Below are positions 31,754-43,800 of a stretch of DNA of 64,000 bases, one piece after another (within the stretch, counting starts at the first letter, position 1; each line of letters opens with the position of its first letter). This DNA is from Hemicordylus capensis. Its lineage: Eukaryota > Chordata > Lepidosauria > Squamata > Cordylidae. The notes beneath the pieces were generated by a model, which saw nothing but the letters and a program-made list of their open reading frames with translations, searched no databases and was not told the DNA's origin. Position numbers and translations under genes: made by a program. The stretch lies in the NCBI RefSeq assembly GCF_027244095.1, contig NC_069662.1, forward strand, positions 15,650,501 to 15,714,500. Reading direction: 5' to 3'.

Positions 31754-32478
31754 TCTACTAAGGTGGATTCCACACTGACAGGCAGCACCTGGAGGCTATC
31801 ATTATTTAAAATTTCCAGCAATATCAAAATGCCTTTGCTCTCAGACAAGATGGCCTTCCACAAGATGTCATATTGTGGCTCTATAAGGATTATCTGACCA
31901 ACAAAAGGTCAGTCTCAGTACTATCTGGAGCTTTAAACTGGAGCTGGTTTGCAGCTTTTCTCCAGCTGATATCATAAATGCAGTATCTGAAGGAATTCCA
32001 CAATAATGAGTATAAGAAAACTCTCCTGAAAGATTAATTGGCTGTCTCCTAGATAATACTGTAAATATCCTAAGAAAAAGAACCTCATAATATTATTTTG
32101 CCTGTCCTTCAGATTTTTTAAAAAAGAAGACAAGGCCAAGAAAATACACATTTGCATGTCTTAGGCAATACTGCAGAGACTAAAAAATATAAGATCCTCA
32201 CATATCATGTCGCCTTCCCTCAAAACACAACAGAAAGGCCAACACTTTCAGCCAAGGGAATGCTGGCTGATACCATAAACACCATAATGCAGGGGAATCA
32301 CTGCATCAGTAGTGAACAATGTTGGGTTTTGTACTCCTCATAAGATAATGTACTACAACAACAGAATTCTTGCGATAGTGGGTATTTCCCCTCTGAAAAA
32401 AGATCTCACATTGGTGGCCCCCTCGGTGTGACTGTAAATACACTAGTATAGGTACCCCCTGAAACAAAGTGACCTCAG

Positions 32479-32484
32479 TTTATT
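32479..32484 (-). terminator. Poly(A) signal of the first zinc-finger gene
   Basis: TTTATT on the + strand (AATAAA on -), about 300 bp after the stop at 32783. Confidence 0.6.
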
Positions 32485-32782
32485 CAGTCTCTGTTTCCCA
32501 GTGACACACTACGTATGCTAATAAAAGAACCACCATTACCATCAGGAAGCAGCTCTTCTAAATGAGGATGAAACTTGCCATCAAAAAGGCAGGCCACCCA
32601 CTCTGACTATAATTATGCAACTAGAAGTATCTTGAAGAGGTCCCAGGACCTGCTCAGTAACTCAGCAACAAGATGGTAGATGGGACGGTTCATAGCCCAA
32701 CTGAATTTGGCACACGTATGCCTTTCACTGGAATCAACATCCTGAGGATCTGATGTCCAAAGGCCAGGGGCTGATCTAGGCT

Positions 32783-33987
32783 CTATGAGAGTATCATATT
32801 GACGCTGGTGCCCAAGGTGAGCACAGATACCTGGTCCTCCCCAGGGTGGACGTGGGCCACATGGCGGGGGAACTGCTGCTTGTATCGGAAAGTTTTCCCA
32901 CAGGCCGAACAGGCATAGGGTTTCTCACCCGTGTGGATTCTCTGATGTTTGACCAGTTTGGAGTTGACGCAGAATCCTCGGCCACACTGGGCACATTTGT
33001 AGGGCTTCTCACCAGTGTGGATCCTCTGGTGCTCAATCAGGGATGAACTCTGAGAGAAGCATTTCCCACACTCCTCGCACCGGTAGGGCCGCTCCCCGGT
33101 GTGCACACGATTGTGTGAAACCAAATGTGTCTTCTTCTTGAAGCATTTTCCACAGAGGGGACACGGGAAGGGCTTCTCCCCCGAGTGGGTGCGCTCGTGC
33201 TTGAGGAGGTTGGAGCTGAGGGAGAAGCGCTTCCCGCAGAGGGTGCAGGTGTAGGGCTTCTCGCCCGAGTGGGTGCGCAAGTGCTTCACGAGGTTGGAGG
33301 TGCGACTGAAGGCCTTCCCGCACTCCTGGCACGGGAAGGGTGTCTCCCCAGTGTGGGTGCGCTGGTGTTCTGTCAGGGCGGAGCTGCGGCTGAAGCCCCG
33401 CCCACACTCTGGGCAGGCAAAGGGTTTCTCCCCAGTATGGATTCTCTGGTGCCCCATCAGGGTGGAGCTCTGGGAGAAGCGTTTCCCACAAACGTTGCAC
33501 ACAAAGGGCCTCTCCCCAGTGTGAATTCGCTGGTGCTCTATGAGCACAGAGCTCTGCGAAAAGCTCTTCCCGCACTCGGTACAATGGTAGGGCTTATCCA
33601 CCGACCTGCGAGGGGCAGGGGAAGGACGAGGAGGAGGAGCAGGCTCTAGGATACCCAGAAGATTGATAAATCCTGGAGGATCATGGGGAGCCTCCTTTGT
33701 TCGGCGCCTTCTCACCTGGCTCCTCCACCGTTTTTGCTCCGCCTTGGCCTGACTGTTGTAGTCACTGGGGATCTGGGAGCTGTTTGGGAGATGCAGCTCC
33801 GCCATCGTTTTGTCCCCACCTTCTTGGTCCCTAAGTTGTCCTCCTGTATTACTCCTGCCCCCTGGCACTGCCACTCTTTGCTCAAAACTTGAAGGCATTT
33901 CCAGCAACAACATCTGCATCTCTGCATCTCCCTCTAGTGTTTTCTCCTGGGGATCTTCCGAATCAGTTTGACTTTGAATCCCAGCAC
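32783..33987 (-). CDS. C2H2 zinc-finger protein, nine fingers (terminal exon)
   Basis: Probable nuclear DNA-binding transcription factor. The terminal exon starts after acceptor TCTCTGCAG (33988) in the same phase as its paralogue at 40804. It encodes an acidic stretch, a basic stretch ([10 protein letters not shown]), the motif [11 protein letters not shown], then nine C2H2 fingers joined by TGEKP-type linkers and a short tail ending VNMILS: 400 codons before TAG. Fingers 1-8 are regular; finger 9 ends H-x4-H. No KRAB or SCAN box is encoded in this exon. It is paralogous to 40804-41867, with fingers 4-7 almost identical. The upstream coding exon is uncertain; see 35937-35991. The symbol is left empty because finger arrays are not diagnostic. 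ZNF668 and ZNF646 are zinc-finger genes in the human block, but their architecture differs. Confidence 0.93.
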
Positions 33988-34095
33988 CTGCAGAGAGAAA
34001 ACAAACATGGAATCTGAAGATTAAACTGACGGGTTATGTGGTTAAGAGTATTCATGATGCTGTGCTTTATGGCTACAAAGGAACAAAGAGGAGGA

Positions 34096-34182
34096 GAGCT
34101 GGTCTTGTGGTAGTGAGCATGAATTAAATACTGAGTAAGATGGACCAAGGGTCTGACTTGGTATAAGGAAGCTTCCTATGTT
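34096..34182 (+). mobile_element. 5S-rRNA-derived SINE, internally deleted
   Basis: The head 'gagctggtcttgtggtagtgagcatgaatt' joins directly to the tail 'atactgagtaagatggacca' and 'gcttcctatgttc'. The 5S core and body are missing. Confidence 0.7.
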
Positions 34183-34956
34183 CCTGTGTAAGATGCCTCT
34201 CCCATATTTATCCTTATTTACATGGAAAGCAGGCTGAGTGTCTATATTGCTAGAAATTGCCAACTTGAATGTTCAAAGGTGGTTTTCATATAGGGGAGCA
34301 TTCAAAAATGGAAACTCCCACCTGTAATTTGAAGTGGTGCAGTCCTGTGCAAGGACTGCACCACATGAATTTTCTGAATGTGTAAGTCAGTTGTTTGGAA
34401 GCAAGGTAAGAGGAAAACTGAGGTAGAAGTGATTGTGTGGAAACAAGATAGGAGGAAAAGCTACCCAAGTTTTCCTCCTACCTTTTCCCCACACAACTGA
34501 AAATTGGGAGCACACACAGCTCCCAAACCCGATTAGAACACAGTTTTGATTACGTGCATGACCTATGTAGTTGGCTACCAACCAAAATAGTTTAAAGACT
34601 GTGATTCAATGGCTAATTATTTCATTTCTTTAAAATTCAACTCCTAGAGAACAATTTCACAGCTTATTTGAGTAAATAAATATCTAAAATTCCTATGCTC
34701 CACAAAAAAAGTTTTGTTTGACCTATTTAACAATTAATTTTCAATCCAGGGCAGGGGGAGAAAGTACAGATGAAATGACATGACTACTTCAAAGCCATTC
34801 ATGAAAGCAGTGCCAATTCTGAGTTTGCATATCCTGCCTTGCCCAGATTGCCCACCCACTGTGGATGTCTTGATGTGGATGCCTTGAAGTGGATACAAGG
34901 CAGGGGAAACAGAGAAGCTGGTGTGCACAGAAGAGTCAAGGCGTAGGACAACTGTG

Positions 34957-34958
34957 TC

Positions 34959-34998
<40 letters not shown>
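34957..34998. repeat. (GT)n / (GC)n microsatellite
   Basis: About 14 GT units followed by GCGCGCGC, then a nine-G run near 35004. Such alternating purine-pyrimidine runs can adopt Z-DNA. Confidence 0.9.
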
Positions 34999-35936
34999 TT
35001 GTGGGGGGGGGGCTGGCTGCAATATCCAGGTCCCTCGTTCCCCGACTGCTGGCATTGCTTTCTCCCACTCTGACACTTGCAGTTCAGCCTCCTGCCTAGT
35101 TCCTGGAAAAGTAGTTAACTGCACTTCCGGAACGCAAACTTAGGAATCAAACACCTACAAGTCCCTCACTGGGCACATAAACCAAAACAGCAAGAGACAG
35201 TATGGTTGCCAAACATCCCATATATTTCAATACCTGCATTTTATTGTTCCAAATTTCCAAATTCCACAATTAACCCAATCCCAAACTCTCCCTCCGCCCC
35301 CCCCCCCAAATACTCTCTTCCCCTAGCTCCAGAAAGTCCTTTGATTTTGGTTACGAGGTGGGCACTTTGTTGGTCTCATCAAGAGATATACATGATTGAA
35401 AATGATTGTACTTGTATCTTGTAATGCACCAGCTATTTTGGTAAGTCAATAAGTTTTCAAGTTGCACAAAGCAATTTATTTCTGAAGAAGAGTCCTGTGC
35501 AACTCAAAAGCTCGCTACCTTACCACTATAACCGCTGCTCACACAAAAAGATATACCTTGAACCATGTTTGACTTCACGTATGTAACACTTCATATCATT
35601 CAGATGCAGTTTTGAACACCTATATCTGGATGAGTTCTGTGTGATTTTCAAAGCTTGCCCTCCCATAAATTTGACACTGACATGTAACACACACACATAC
35701 ACCTTTGAACACTTATACTTGAAGAAGAGTTCTGTGTAACTGACAAAACTTGCCCCTCTAGAATGTTGACGCTAGTTGATCATAATAAAATATTTTATAT
35801 TTGCTCCATATGTTTGTCCTGTGATACAGAACATTTTTAATCTGCAATCTAATATAAGATAAGGAAGAAACTTTTGGCCAGTTTTGTTTTTCCTTTTCAT
35901 TTTGCTCCCTAACCAAGATTTGATCTCTATTCTTAC

Positions 35937-35991
35937 CTTTGTCTCTGGATTTTTCCCTTTCTTTTGCAGCTTGTAAAAATTTCCCTTCCAT
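35937..35991 (-). CDS. Candidate 5' coding exon of the first zinc-finger gene
   Basis: On the - strand an ATG opens MEGKFLQAAKEREKSRDK and meets a strong donor G|GTAAGA. The single leftover G matches the phase needed by the exon at 33987 (G+GT gives Gly), exactly the phase used by the paralogue. The encoded piece does not resemble the paralogue's first exon (MAQDEGNEH...), so this rests only on splice site, phase and position. Confidence 0.3.
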
Positions 35992-36807
35992 CCTTGGGAG
36001 CGATGGTGGGTCCTAGTAAATCTAAGGAAGCTTTTGCAAAATATTTCCCCCCTCAAGTGATTTTAACTGCAGAACACTAGACAGTTATAACAATCCCATG
36101 GTTTGTACATCGGTAATGCCTGCGGAGTGGCAGAGGGAACCCAGTGATGATGTCACATCCTCACACAAGTTCACATGATGCAGGGGGAATCAAAGGGAGA
36201 GGGGAGGAAGAGGAATGCTGGAGGAGGTTGCTAGGATACCAGAAGACACACACACACGTACTCAGGACAAGGAGCGGCCTAGAGGAACTAAAAGCTTAGA
36301 TTCTGTCTAGGCCTAAACTATGCGAAGAGTTATTGCTAAAGAATAATAAAACTGCCAAGAATGGGGGTTGCCAAGTACCTTTCCTAACAGAAGCGGTGTG
36401 CCATTAACAGCTGCACAACAGGCAGAAGTTCAACAGGAAAAGACTTTACTGGCATAGAGATACAGCAATGAAGAAGGCTGCACCTTCTGCTAGTCATGCG
36501 GTTGTCAATACAAATAGCTTTTGCGGGGGTGGGGGGAGGGGGTAAGGAAACACTTTTTCTATGGTCAAAATTAAATTATCAGTTTCACCTTTTAACTACC
36601 AGTAAAAATTATGCCTTATCTCATGATGTTAAGAAGGAAAACCTTTTCACCCATCCATTCTACAAATCTTCCACTAGCAAGTTCTCTTACCAGCTACTCC
36701 TTCAGGTTACCAATTTGGGAGAAAGCTAGGCTTCATTTGGACATGTTAATTCTCATAAATATATGGAATTTCCCCATTGACTAATCTCAATTAAGCTGAT
36801 CCAAGTT

Positions 36808-36810
<3 letters not shown>

Positions 36811-36842
<32 letters not shown>

Positions 36843-37050
36843 ATTTATATCCTGCTCTTCCTCCAAGGAGCCCAGAGCGGTGTACTACATACTTGAGTTT
36901 CTCTTTCACAACAACCCTGTGAAGTAGATTAGACTGAGAGAGAAGCATCTAGTCGAGTCACCCCGCTAGTTTCATGGCTGAATGGGGATTTGAACTCGGG
37001 TCTCCCCGGTCCTAGTCCAGCACTCTAACCACTACACTACGCTGGCTCTC
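36811..37050 (-). mobile_element. tRNA-derived SINE (reverse orientation)
   Basis: Read on the - strand: 'gagccagcgtagtgtagtgg' (A-box region), 'cccgagttcaaatcc' (B-box), 'ctgggctccttggaggaag', then an ATA/AAT tail of about ten triplets. Full length. Related copies lie at 42495, 42802, 45290 and 59520. Confidence 0.85.
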
Positions 37051-39567
37051 TACATGAACAGTTAGAATAGATCTCGCACTTCTGGGTGAACGGGTGGGGG
37101 CATGCACTATATTCTGTAGGTGGATTCATTCCAGAGTGACACCAGAGGAAATTGTCTCTTTAGTGTTGTTCTTTTAGGATAAAGCTAGGGCAAAGACCCC
37201 ACCCTCCCCCTGCCTGCTTCCCTTTGGTCTAGTTTGATGCCTAGTGTGTGGATTAGATTGCCCCCTAGTGAGAGCAGAATTATCACCAGGTGAAAGCTAG
37301 TAGGCTGGTTGGTTGGCGAGGCTTCAGTGAGAGGAGGCAGTTCTTATACAGCAGAGAATTTGGATGGCTAGGCCTGACAAAGGGAGAAAGCCCTTCTTCT
37401 GCAGGGCAGGGGCGCAATTTGTTTTCAAAAAGCCGGGTCTAAGGAGATTGCCTCTGAGCATGTGCAGACAGAATGCCCCCCCCCACAGAGAATTATCTGA
37501 AACAAATGGGGGAGGGCTGAGAGAAATATTGGGGAGGGCAATGCCAATGCCAGTAAATGCTTCCCTAGCTTCCAAGGGGCTTGCTTGGTGTAGTGACACA
37601 GCTGCCTGGTTGAGGTGCAGAGGCTGTCTTCTGCCATTCCTGTGGCTAGGGCTCAAGAATGGCCACCTACTGGTCCAAGCTGCCTAACAGTTCTTCTCTA
37701 CCCCTCCCTACTGAGGGTTAAGAATGAGCCAGGCACTGTAAGCAAGACTGTGGCGCAGGTATGGCCGTGGCAGAATCTCCCATCTGTAGTGTAGTTAGCT
37801 GCAGGGTACATACAAGGCCAGCTGCCTCCATGCCAGTGAAAGCAACCTGTTCCACCATGCGGCGCTATTCAGTGCGTATCTATGTGTGCACTTTCAGTGG
37901 TGAAGGCCCACAGGTGCTGCACACTGTGAGCGTTTTCAGTGAGCACTCAAAAACCATTCAGGCCGGTCAACAACTGGCCAAGTGAAAACTCCAATGAATC
38001 GCAGGTCAGAATTTAGAAAAAATGAGGCACAAAGTGCTTCAGTTGCACCGGTTAAAATCAGCAAGGTGGGATGTGACCCAAGGGGTTGTACCCAAAGAAA
38101 GTGATTCCTGTTTAAGCACCATTGAAGTAACTGAGACAAATTAGTGGTGATTCATGTTAAGTCCCATTAATTTCAATAGTGCGTCGTCAGGATTCACTCT
38201 GCATACAACCCAATGTAAAGAGCACTCCTGCTTTTCTGATTAACCACACATTTGAGATATACCCTCTTCCAAATGCACAAAGTTAGAAAAATGGGTGAAC
38301 ACAATGAACACATTTAGTGGATGAAGTTTTTATTTTTCATTGACCATGAACAAGAATTATAGGTATGTATGATCTATTCGCAATAAGAATTATTTCAAGG
38401 GCAGGTGACACATGAAAAATTTAAAAATCAGGTTCCAGGTAATTTAAAAAAAAAATAAATCAAAGTGCCAGTAGCCCCTTAAAAACCAAGGAATTTATTG
38501 TGGCATGAGTTCATGTGAGAACCTTTTGTGGCCTTGACTTTTTCCTGCTACTCCCTTAAGAATTTCTCTTTAAACATTGCAAGATCTATGATGATCATGA
38601 GGAGTGGCAAAAAAACCACACCAAAAAATCCTTTGGCAGCAATATGCTTCTCTTCCATGTTCTGAATGAAATATCTTTGCCACTGATAGGAGGAGCAGCT
38701 TTGCAATAAGACTTTGGAGAAGAAGTGCTGGAGGTCTGTCTGGACAAACAGATATACGTGGCACAACAAATGTGTGTCAGTTACTCACTTGGTGCAAGGA
38801 ATCTAGATGTCCTCATTCTAGGAAGTGCTTCTGTTTGGGGCAAATTGCATTTGCCTAGCACTAAAAAAAAAGTAATTTAGTGTCCCTTGAGAAATGCAAT
38901 TATTTTGCCCAGCAAACAGGCCACTTTGATTTGAAGTGCTGCCTTCAAATGCAGTTACACAAGTGTCACAAGCAACTGCCAGCAGCGTTGGCACACTGGC
39001 AGTGTTGACAGTGAATGACAATTCTTCACCATGTTCACGCTAAACACTGGTGCTCAGGCTGCAAAGAGTGGACTCAAATAAAAGCAAAACTAGGGGCGAG
39101 TCCATCATATTGTCACCTTCATAGGATAGTCCTTGAAGTTGGTCTGAAAGGCAATGTCGTTATTCCTCTAAAGGCAGGAAAATGTCTTCTCCAGCTCACA
39201 AGACTGGGAGTGCTCAGCTTTCAGAGTGAACTCTCACACATGCAGATGAAGCTGACTCACCTGAAAGCAAAGTCTGGGGAAAACCCTTGTGAGTTTCAGT
39301 TCTGCCGCAAACTAATCAGTGTGAAGTAGCAAGGCCAGAAAACTGCCAGCCAGGAAGTGAAACGGACACACTTTTCACCAAGCGGTAATAGAGGAAGGGG
39401 ACAGAGGAATGAAGTGAGGAGGACATAGAGGCAGGGTTAGGTGGCCAATAGGGCAGCCTTGAAAGTTAGCCCACAAAGGTCACTAGCTGAGCTGCCCCTG
39501 TAACTGGTTATTGGCCAGCATGCAGAAGAGCGAAGCGCTTGTGCAAGGCTGCTGCACTAGCTAGTTA
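37051..39567. other. Intergenic, no gene recognised
   Basis: Open frames (37364-37687, 37761-37985, 38548-38769 on the - strand, 39015-39329) have no recognisable domain or splice context. 38145-38230 carries a piece of a dispersed repeat ('aagtcccattaatttcaatag'). Confidence 0.5.
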
Positions 39568-39690
39568 AAAACACAAGAAGAGCCCTGTTGGATCAGGCCG
39601 AAGGCCTCTCTAGTCCAGCATCCTGTTACGCAGTGGCCCACCAGATGCCTCTGAGAAGCCCACAGGCAAGAGGTGAAGGCATGCCTCACC
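39568..39690 (-). mobile_element. CR1 LINE 3' fragment
   Basis: 'agccctgttggatcaggcc', 'tctagtccagcatcctgtt' and 'gtggcccaccagatgcc' match the reverse-oriented 3' region of the larger CR1 copy at 60429-61062. Confidence 0.7.
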
Positions 39691-39724
39691 TGTGCTAAGT
39701 TGTGCTAAGTCTGGTGCTCACACT

Positions 39725-40192
39725 TCAGACAAGTGTTGCACTTGTACAACAAAGTGCACAACCTGTAGCACACCACTTATTTTTTGCACTGAACCTTTGT
39801 ACAAGATGCAGTTTTGGAAAACCCCATGATTTAGTGCAGCTAAGTGATCTTGCATTAGCACAACTTTGTTTGTTGTATAAGCACTGTAGAGAGACACACG
39901 AGGGAGAGGCGCCATACCAGCGAAGACCGGAGAACAGAGAAAGAGCAGTGCAAAACTGTTTGTTTATGGAAACAAATCCCAATGTGTTTTGATGTGATAA
40001 GACCTCTTTTGCAGGGAAAAGTCTTTATCCAACACAGTGTAACAGGTTAGAGAAATTTTTTTACACTGTGTTAGATAAAGACTTTCTCCTAAAGAAGAGG
40101 TCTTATCACTTCAAAGTGCATTGAGATTTGTTTCCATAAACAGTTTTGCACTGATTTCTCTCCTCTCTTGTTGTGCAAGTGCAACATCATTC
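39725..40192. mobile_element. MITE with terminal and internal inverted repeats
   Basis: The left terminus 'gttgcacttgtacaacaaag' is mirrored by the right 'cttgttgtgcaagtgcaac'. Inside, about 39945-40043 pairs with 40060-40153 ('aaacaaatcccaatg', 'gataagacctctt', 'aaagtctttatc' and complements), giving a hairpin with roughly 95-bp arms and a 16-bp loop. No transposase. Confidence 0.65.
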
Positions 40193-40552
40193 TGGATGTT
40201 GGCCATTTGTAACATGAAAAAAAAGGAAGAACTACCTATCCGTCAATTTCCAAATGGCTTGCCAGCTGGTTGCCTGGGGAGGCAATAATTACTTGCCATG
40301 ACCAGGTGAGAGGTTGGTCATATTACCATATTGGTTTACAAGCCAACATTGCCATATTGGTTTACACATAAACATGACCTCACATTATTGGTATACAAGC
40401 CCATATGTTCATGTGAGCAGGGTATGATAACCAGAGAAGGGCGTGATGGACTGGAGCAGGGCATCAAAACTCTATCCACTTAGTGATGGAACCCTAGTTT
40501 GAACAGACTGCTGATACGTTGAATAGATGGGAACTCTCGTTATATTTCACAT

Positions 40553-40558
40553 TTTATT
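40553..40558 (-). terminator. Poly(A) signal of the second zinc-finger gene
   Basis: TTTATT on the + strand, about 250 bp after the stop at 40804. Confidence 0.6.
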
Positions 40559-40803
40559 TGGAAGAAGATGGGGCACAACTCATCATAAGGAAGAGAACAA
40601 GAAAATCAGACTGGATGACTTTGTCAGTAAAGAAAGTGGGGAGGAGAGATGTAATGCCATACTAGACAGGCTGGGAGGAAATTCTTGTTCAAGGGGCAAA
40701 ACTTGGTAAATTGTAGCCACAAAAGAAACTGGGCAACAGCTCTAATGGGGCCTTTAGTGAGAGAAAAGGAAGCATCATAAGGAGATCCTTAGGTATTCCC
40801 GCT

Positions 40804-43800
40804 CTATGCTTTTTCAGACACTTGTATAAGAGGGGGCGACTCTGCCCACGGACCCAAGGTGAGAGCAGCAACCGGTTTCTCCTCTGGATGCAGCTGTTTC
40901 TGGTGACGGGTGAATTGGGGCTTGTAACGGAAGGCCTTCCCACAGACTAAGCAGGCATATGGCTTTTCGCCTGTGTGGATTCTCTGGTGCTTGATTAGGT
41001 TGGAGCTCACGCAGAAGCTCTTCCCACAGTCTGCACATTTGTAGGGTTTCTCACCAGTGTGGATTCTCTGGTGCTCAATCAAGATGGAGCTCTGGGAGAA
41101 GCACTTCCCGCACTCCTCGCACCGGTAGGGCCGCTCCCCGGTGTGCACGCGATGGTGGGACACCAGGTGGGTTTTCTTCTTGAAGCGCTTCCCGCAGAGG
41201 GCGCAGGGGAAGGGCTTCTCCCCCGAGTGGGTGCGCTCGTGCTTGAGGAGGTTGGAGCTGAGGGAGAAGCGCTTCCCACAAAGGGCGCAGGTGTAGGGCT
41301 TCTCGCCCGAGTGGGTGCGCAAGTGCTTCATGAGGTTGGAGGTGCGGCTGAAGGCCTTCCCACACTCCCGGCATGGGAAGGGTGTCTCTCCGGTGTGGGT
41401 GCGCTGGTGCTCCGTGAGGGTGGAGCTGCGAGTAAAGCCCCTTCCACACTCCATGCACATGTAAGGCTTCTCACCCGTGTGTGTGCGCTGGTGCTCCACA
41501 AGCGTACTGCTGCGGCTGAAGCTCTTCTCACACTCGCTGCAGGTGAACGGGCGCTCCCCCGTGTGGATTCGCTGGTGCTCTATCAGGTTGGAGCTCTGCG
41601 AGAAGCTCCTCCCGCAATCGGTGCAACGAAACGGCTTCTCTGGCATGCTGCGGGTTGAAGTGGGGGCTGGCGGTTCTAGGAGGCCCAGGACGTTGATGTA
41701 ACCCCCTGAAGCTGGCACGTCGGACCGCCTGCGGCGCCGCCTAAGTGGCGGTGGGGTTACCTGCGGCTTTTCACGACTCTTGCAGGGCTCTTGGAGGGTC
41801 TGGGCTGCACGTTTTGTGGATGTCACGAAAGAAAGAAGCTCCACTTCCTTCTTCTCTGTCCCATTGCCTGCATGGAGGAAAAGGACGTTTATTAGAATTA
41901 CAGGTATATCTGCACTATACGTACTTTTGGTTCCCTGCCTATATCAAGGACCAGTTGGCAGCAGAGTGCAAGTTAGTTAGTTAATTAGACCTTTGTTGCA
42001 TGATCATTGGTCAATTAAAAAAAAAGTTACAATACCTAAAAACAAAATAGACATCATTAGATATGAAACAGTTAAAGTAATTACAGAATTATCAGTGTCA
42101 GGCAGCCAGGAGAGTTTACTTCAACTTTTCAGCAATATGAACAAATTTAGCTACCAGGGTGACTTTAAAAATATTATCACCCTGCACAGAAATGACAATC
42201 TACTAAGCTCATAAGGGAACACTGTGGCATGTATAAAAAAAAGAGAGAGATCTATCCCTATGTTCAGATAGGAACAGGAATTACCATACGGGATCAGACT
42301 AGTGGCTCGCCTTGCTTGGGCTTCTGTCATACCACTAAGAATGGAACCCTTAAGTGGATGCCCTGCTTTTGCATTTCTGGAAAAAAGAAAAGGGAAAAAG
42401 GGAGCGACAGGACTCATGCTTGCCTGGAAGCTCTTCCTGCTGTCCTGCAGTACACCCAGTCCCAGACGTGTAGACGCTTGCATGTGGAGGTGCAATTGTT
42501 CAAATATTTGACTATGACTGGGGAGATCTGGGTTCAAGCCTCTACTCAATGATGAAGCTTACTGGGTGATCTTGGACTCTTCCCTCTCTCTAAACCTAAC
42601 ATTGCCTCATAAGGCTGTTTTGAAAATAAAAGGGGGGATGTGGAAACGTGTACACCATCGTGAGCTCCTTGAAGGGCAAGAGAAAAAAATGTAAATAAAT
42701 TTTTAATGTAATCAATACATTCTAAAATGCAATCGGTACATACTCAGTGTAAAGAAAAGACATATGTTTTGAGATACTCTATTGATGCTACACGTGCTCC
42801 AGGGCTGGTGTGGTGTAGTGATTAGAATGTTGAACTAAGACTGGGGAGACACGAGTTCAAATCCCTGTCCAGCCATGCAACTCACTGGGTGACTCCGGGC
42901 CAGTTATTTGTCTCTCAGCCTGCCTCACAGGGTTGTTGTGAAGATAAAAACCATGTACACAGCTTTGGGCTCCTTAGAGGATGAGCAGGATGTAAATGTA
43001 AATAAAAAAATAAATACTGAAAACAAGTTCTGGGGCTTTGCCATAGCGAAGTCCCATTGTCCTGACTCAATCTGAGCCCAACATCTGACTTGGTAACAAT
43101 TTGAGCCTGACAGCCTGACTTGGCAATGCCACCAAGCTAATCAGGTTTCTAGTGCTCATTGTTTGAAATGCAGCTTGGAAATCTCTGTATTCTTATTTCA
43201 CATTCCTCCGAGTCACCTCACTTCTTGACTGGAAATTCCACATTATCTGAAAACCTCAACTCCAGAAGCAGAATAATGTATACAAAAAGCATAGTTAAAT
43301 TACCTTCAGAATACAGGTTGAGTATCCCTTATCCGAACTGCTTGCGACCAGAAGTGTTCCGGATTTTGGACTTTTCCGGTTTTGGAATATTTGCATATTG
43401 TAATGAGGTATCTTGGGCATGGGATCCAAGTCTAAACACGAAAGGTTACTGTACACTGTATTTTATTTGTTTAGGTTTTATTTAAAGTATAAAAATAAAT
43501 AAGCATTAAATTTATGATAACTACAGGTAGCTGTAAATGTAATGAAAACTAATTGCGAGAAAGCAATAATGTTGCTGGTCATATTAGACTCAAACATGGC
43601 ATTTTAGGAGATGAAATTTAAATCTCATGTGAAAATAATCTTTTGTTGGTGCTGCAGGCGCACGCTTTGGTGGTTTCTGGATTTTGGAGCATTATGGATT
43701 TTGGATGTCCGGATTAGGGATACTCAACCTGTATGGGCATTCAGAAAGCAGAATATGATTTTTATGGTCATATTTTGTGTACACACCTGTACAAGTATTT

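Larger units (their letters stand above)
29166..32478. other. Intergenic between KAT8 and the first zinc-finger gene
   Basis: Contains two palindromic MITEs (30873-30993 and 31647-31753). No other feature was recognised. The open frames are short and without domains. Confidence 0.55.
33988..35936. other. Intron or upstream region of the first zinc-finger gene
   Basis: It holds an internally deleted 5S SINE (34096-34182), a hairpin-rich stretch around 34320-34500 ('agtggtgcagtcc' mirrored by 'ggactgcaccac'), a (GT)n run (34957-34998), and LINE-like tail sequence with 'gaagaagagtcctgtgcaac' near 35480 and 35720. Confidence 0.5.

Noticed and set aside
32846-33600. Regularly spaced repeats that could suggest a CRISPR array
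   Set aside because: The 84-bp period is that of zinc-finger codons (28 residues), and the genome is vertebrate.
33125-33649. Long + strand open frame opposite the first zinc-finger gene
   Set aside because: It is the antisense shadow of tandem zinc-finger codons. The same pattern ([20 protein letters not shown]) appears opposite the second gene.
41059-41658. 199-codon + strand open frame
   Set aside because: Antisense shadow of the second zinc-finger array; no domain, no splice context.
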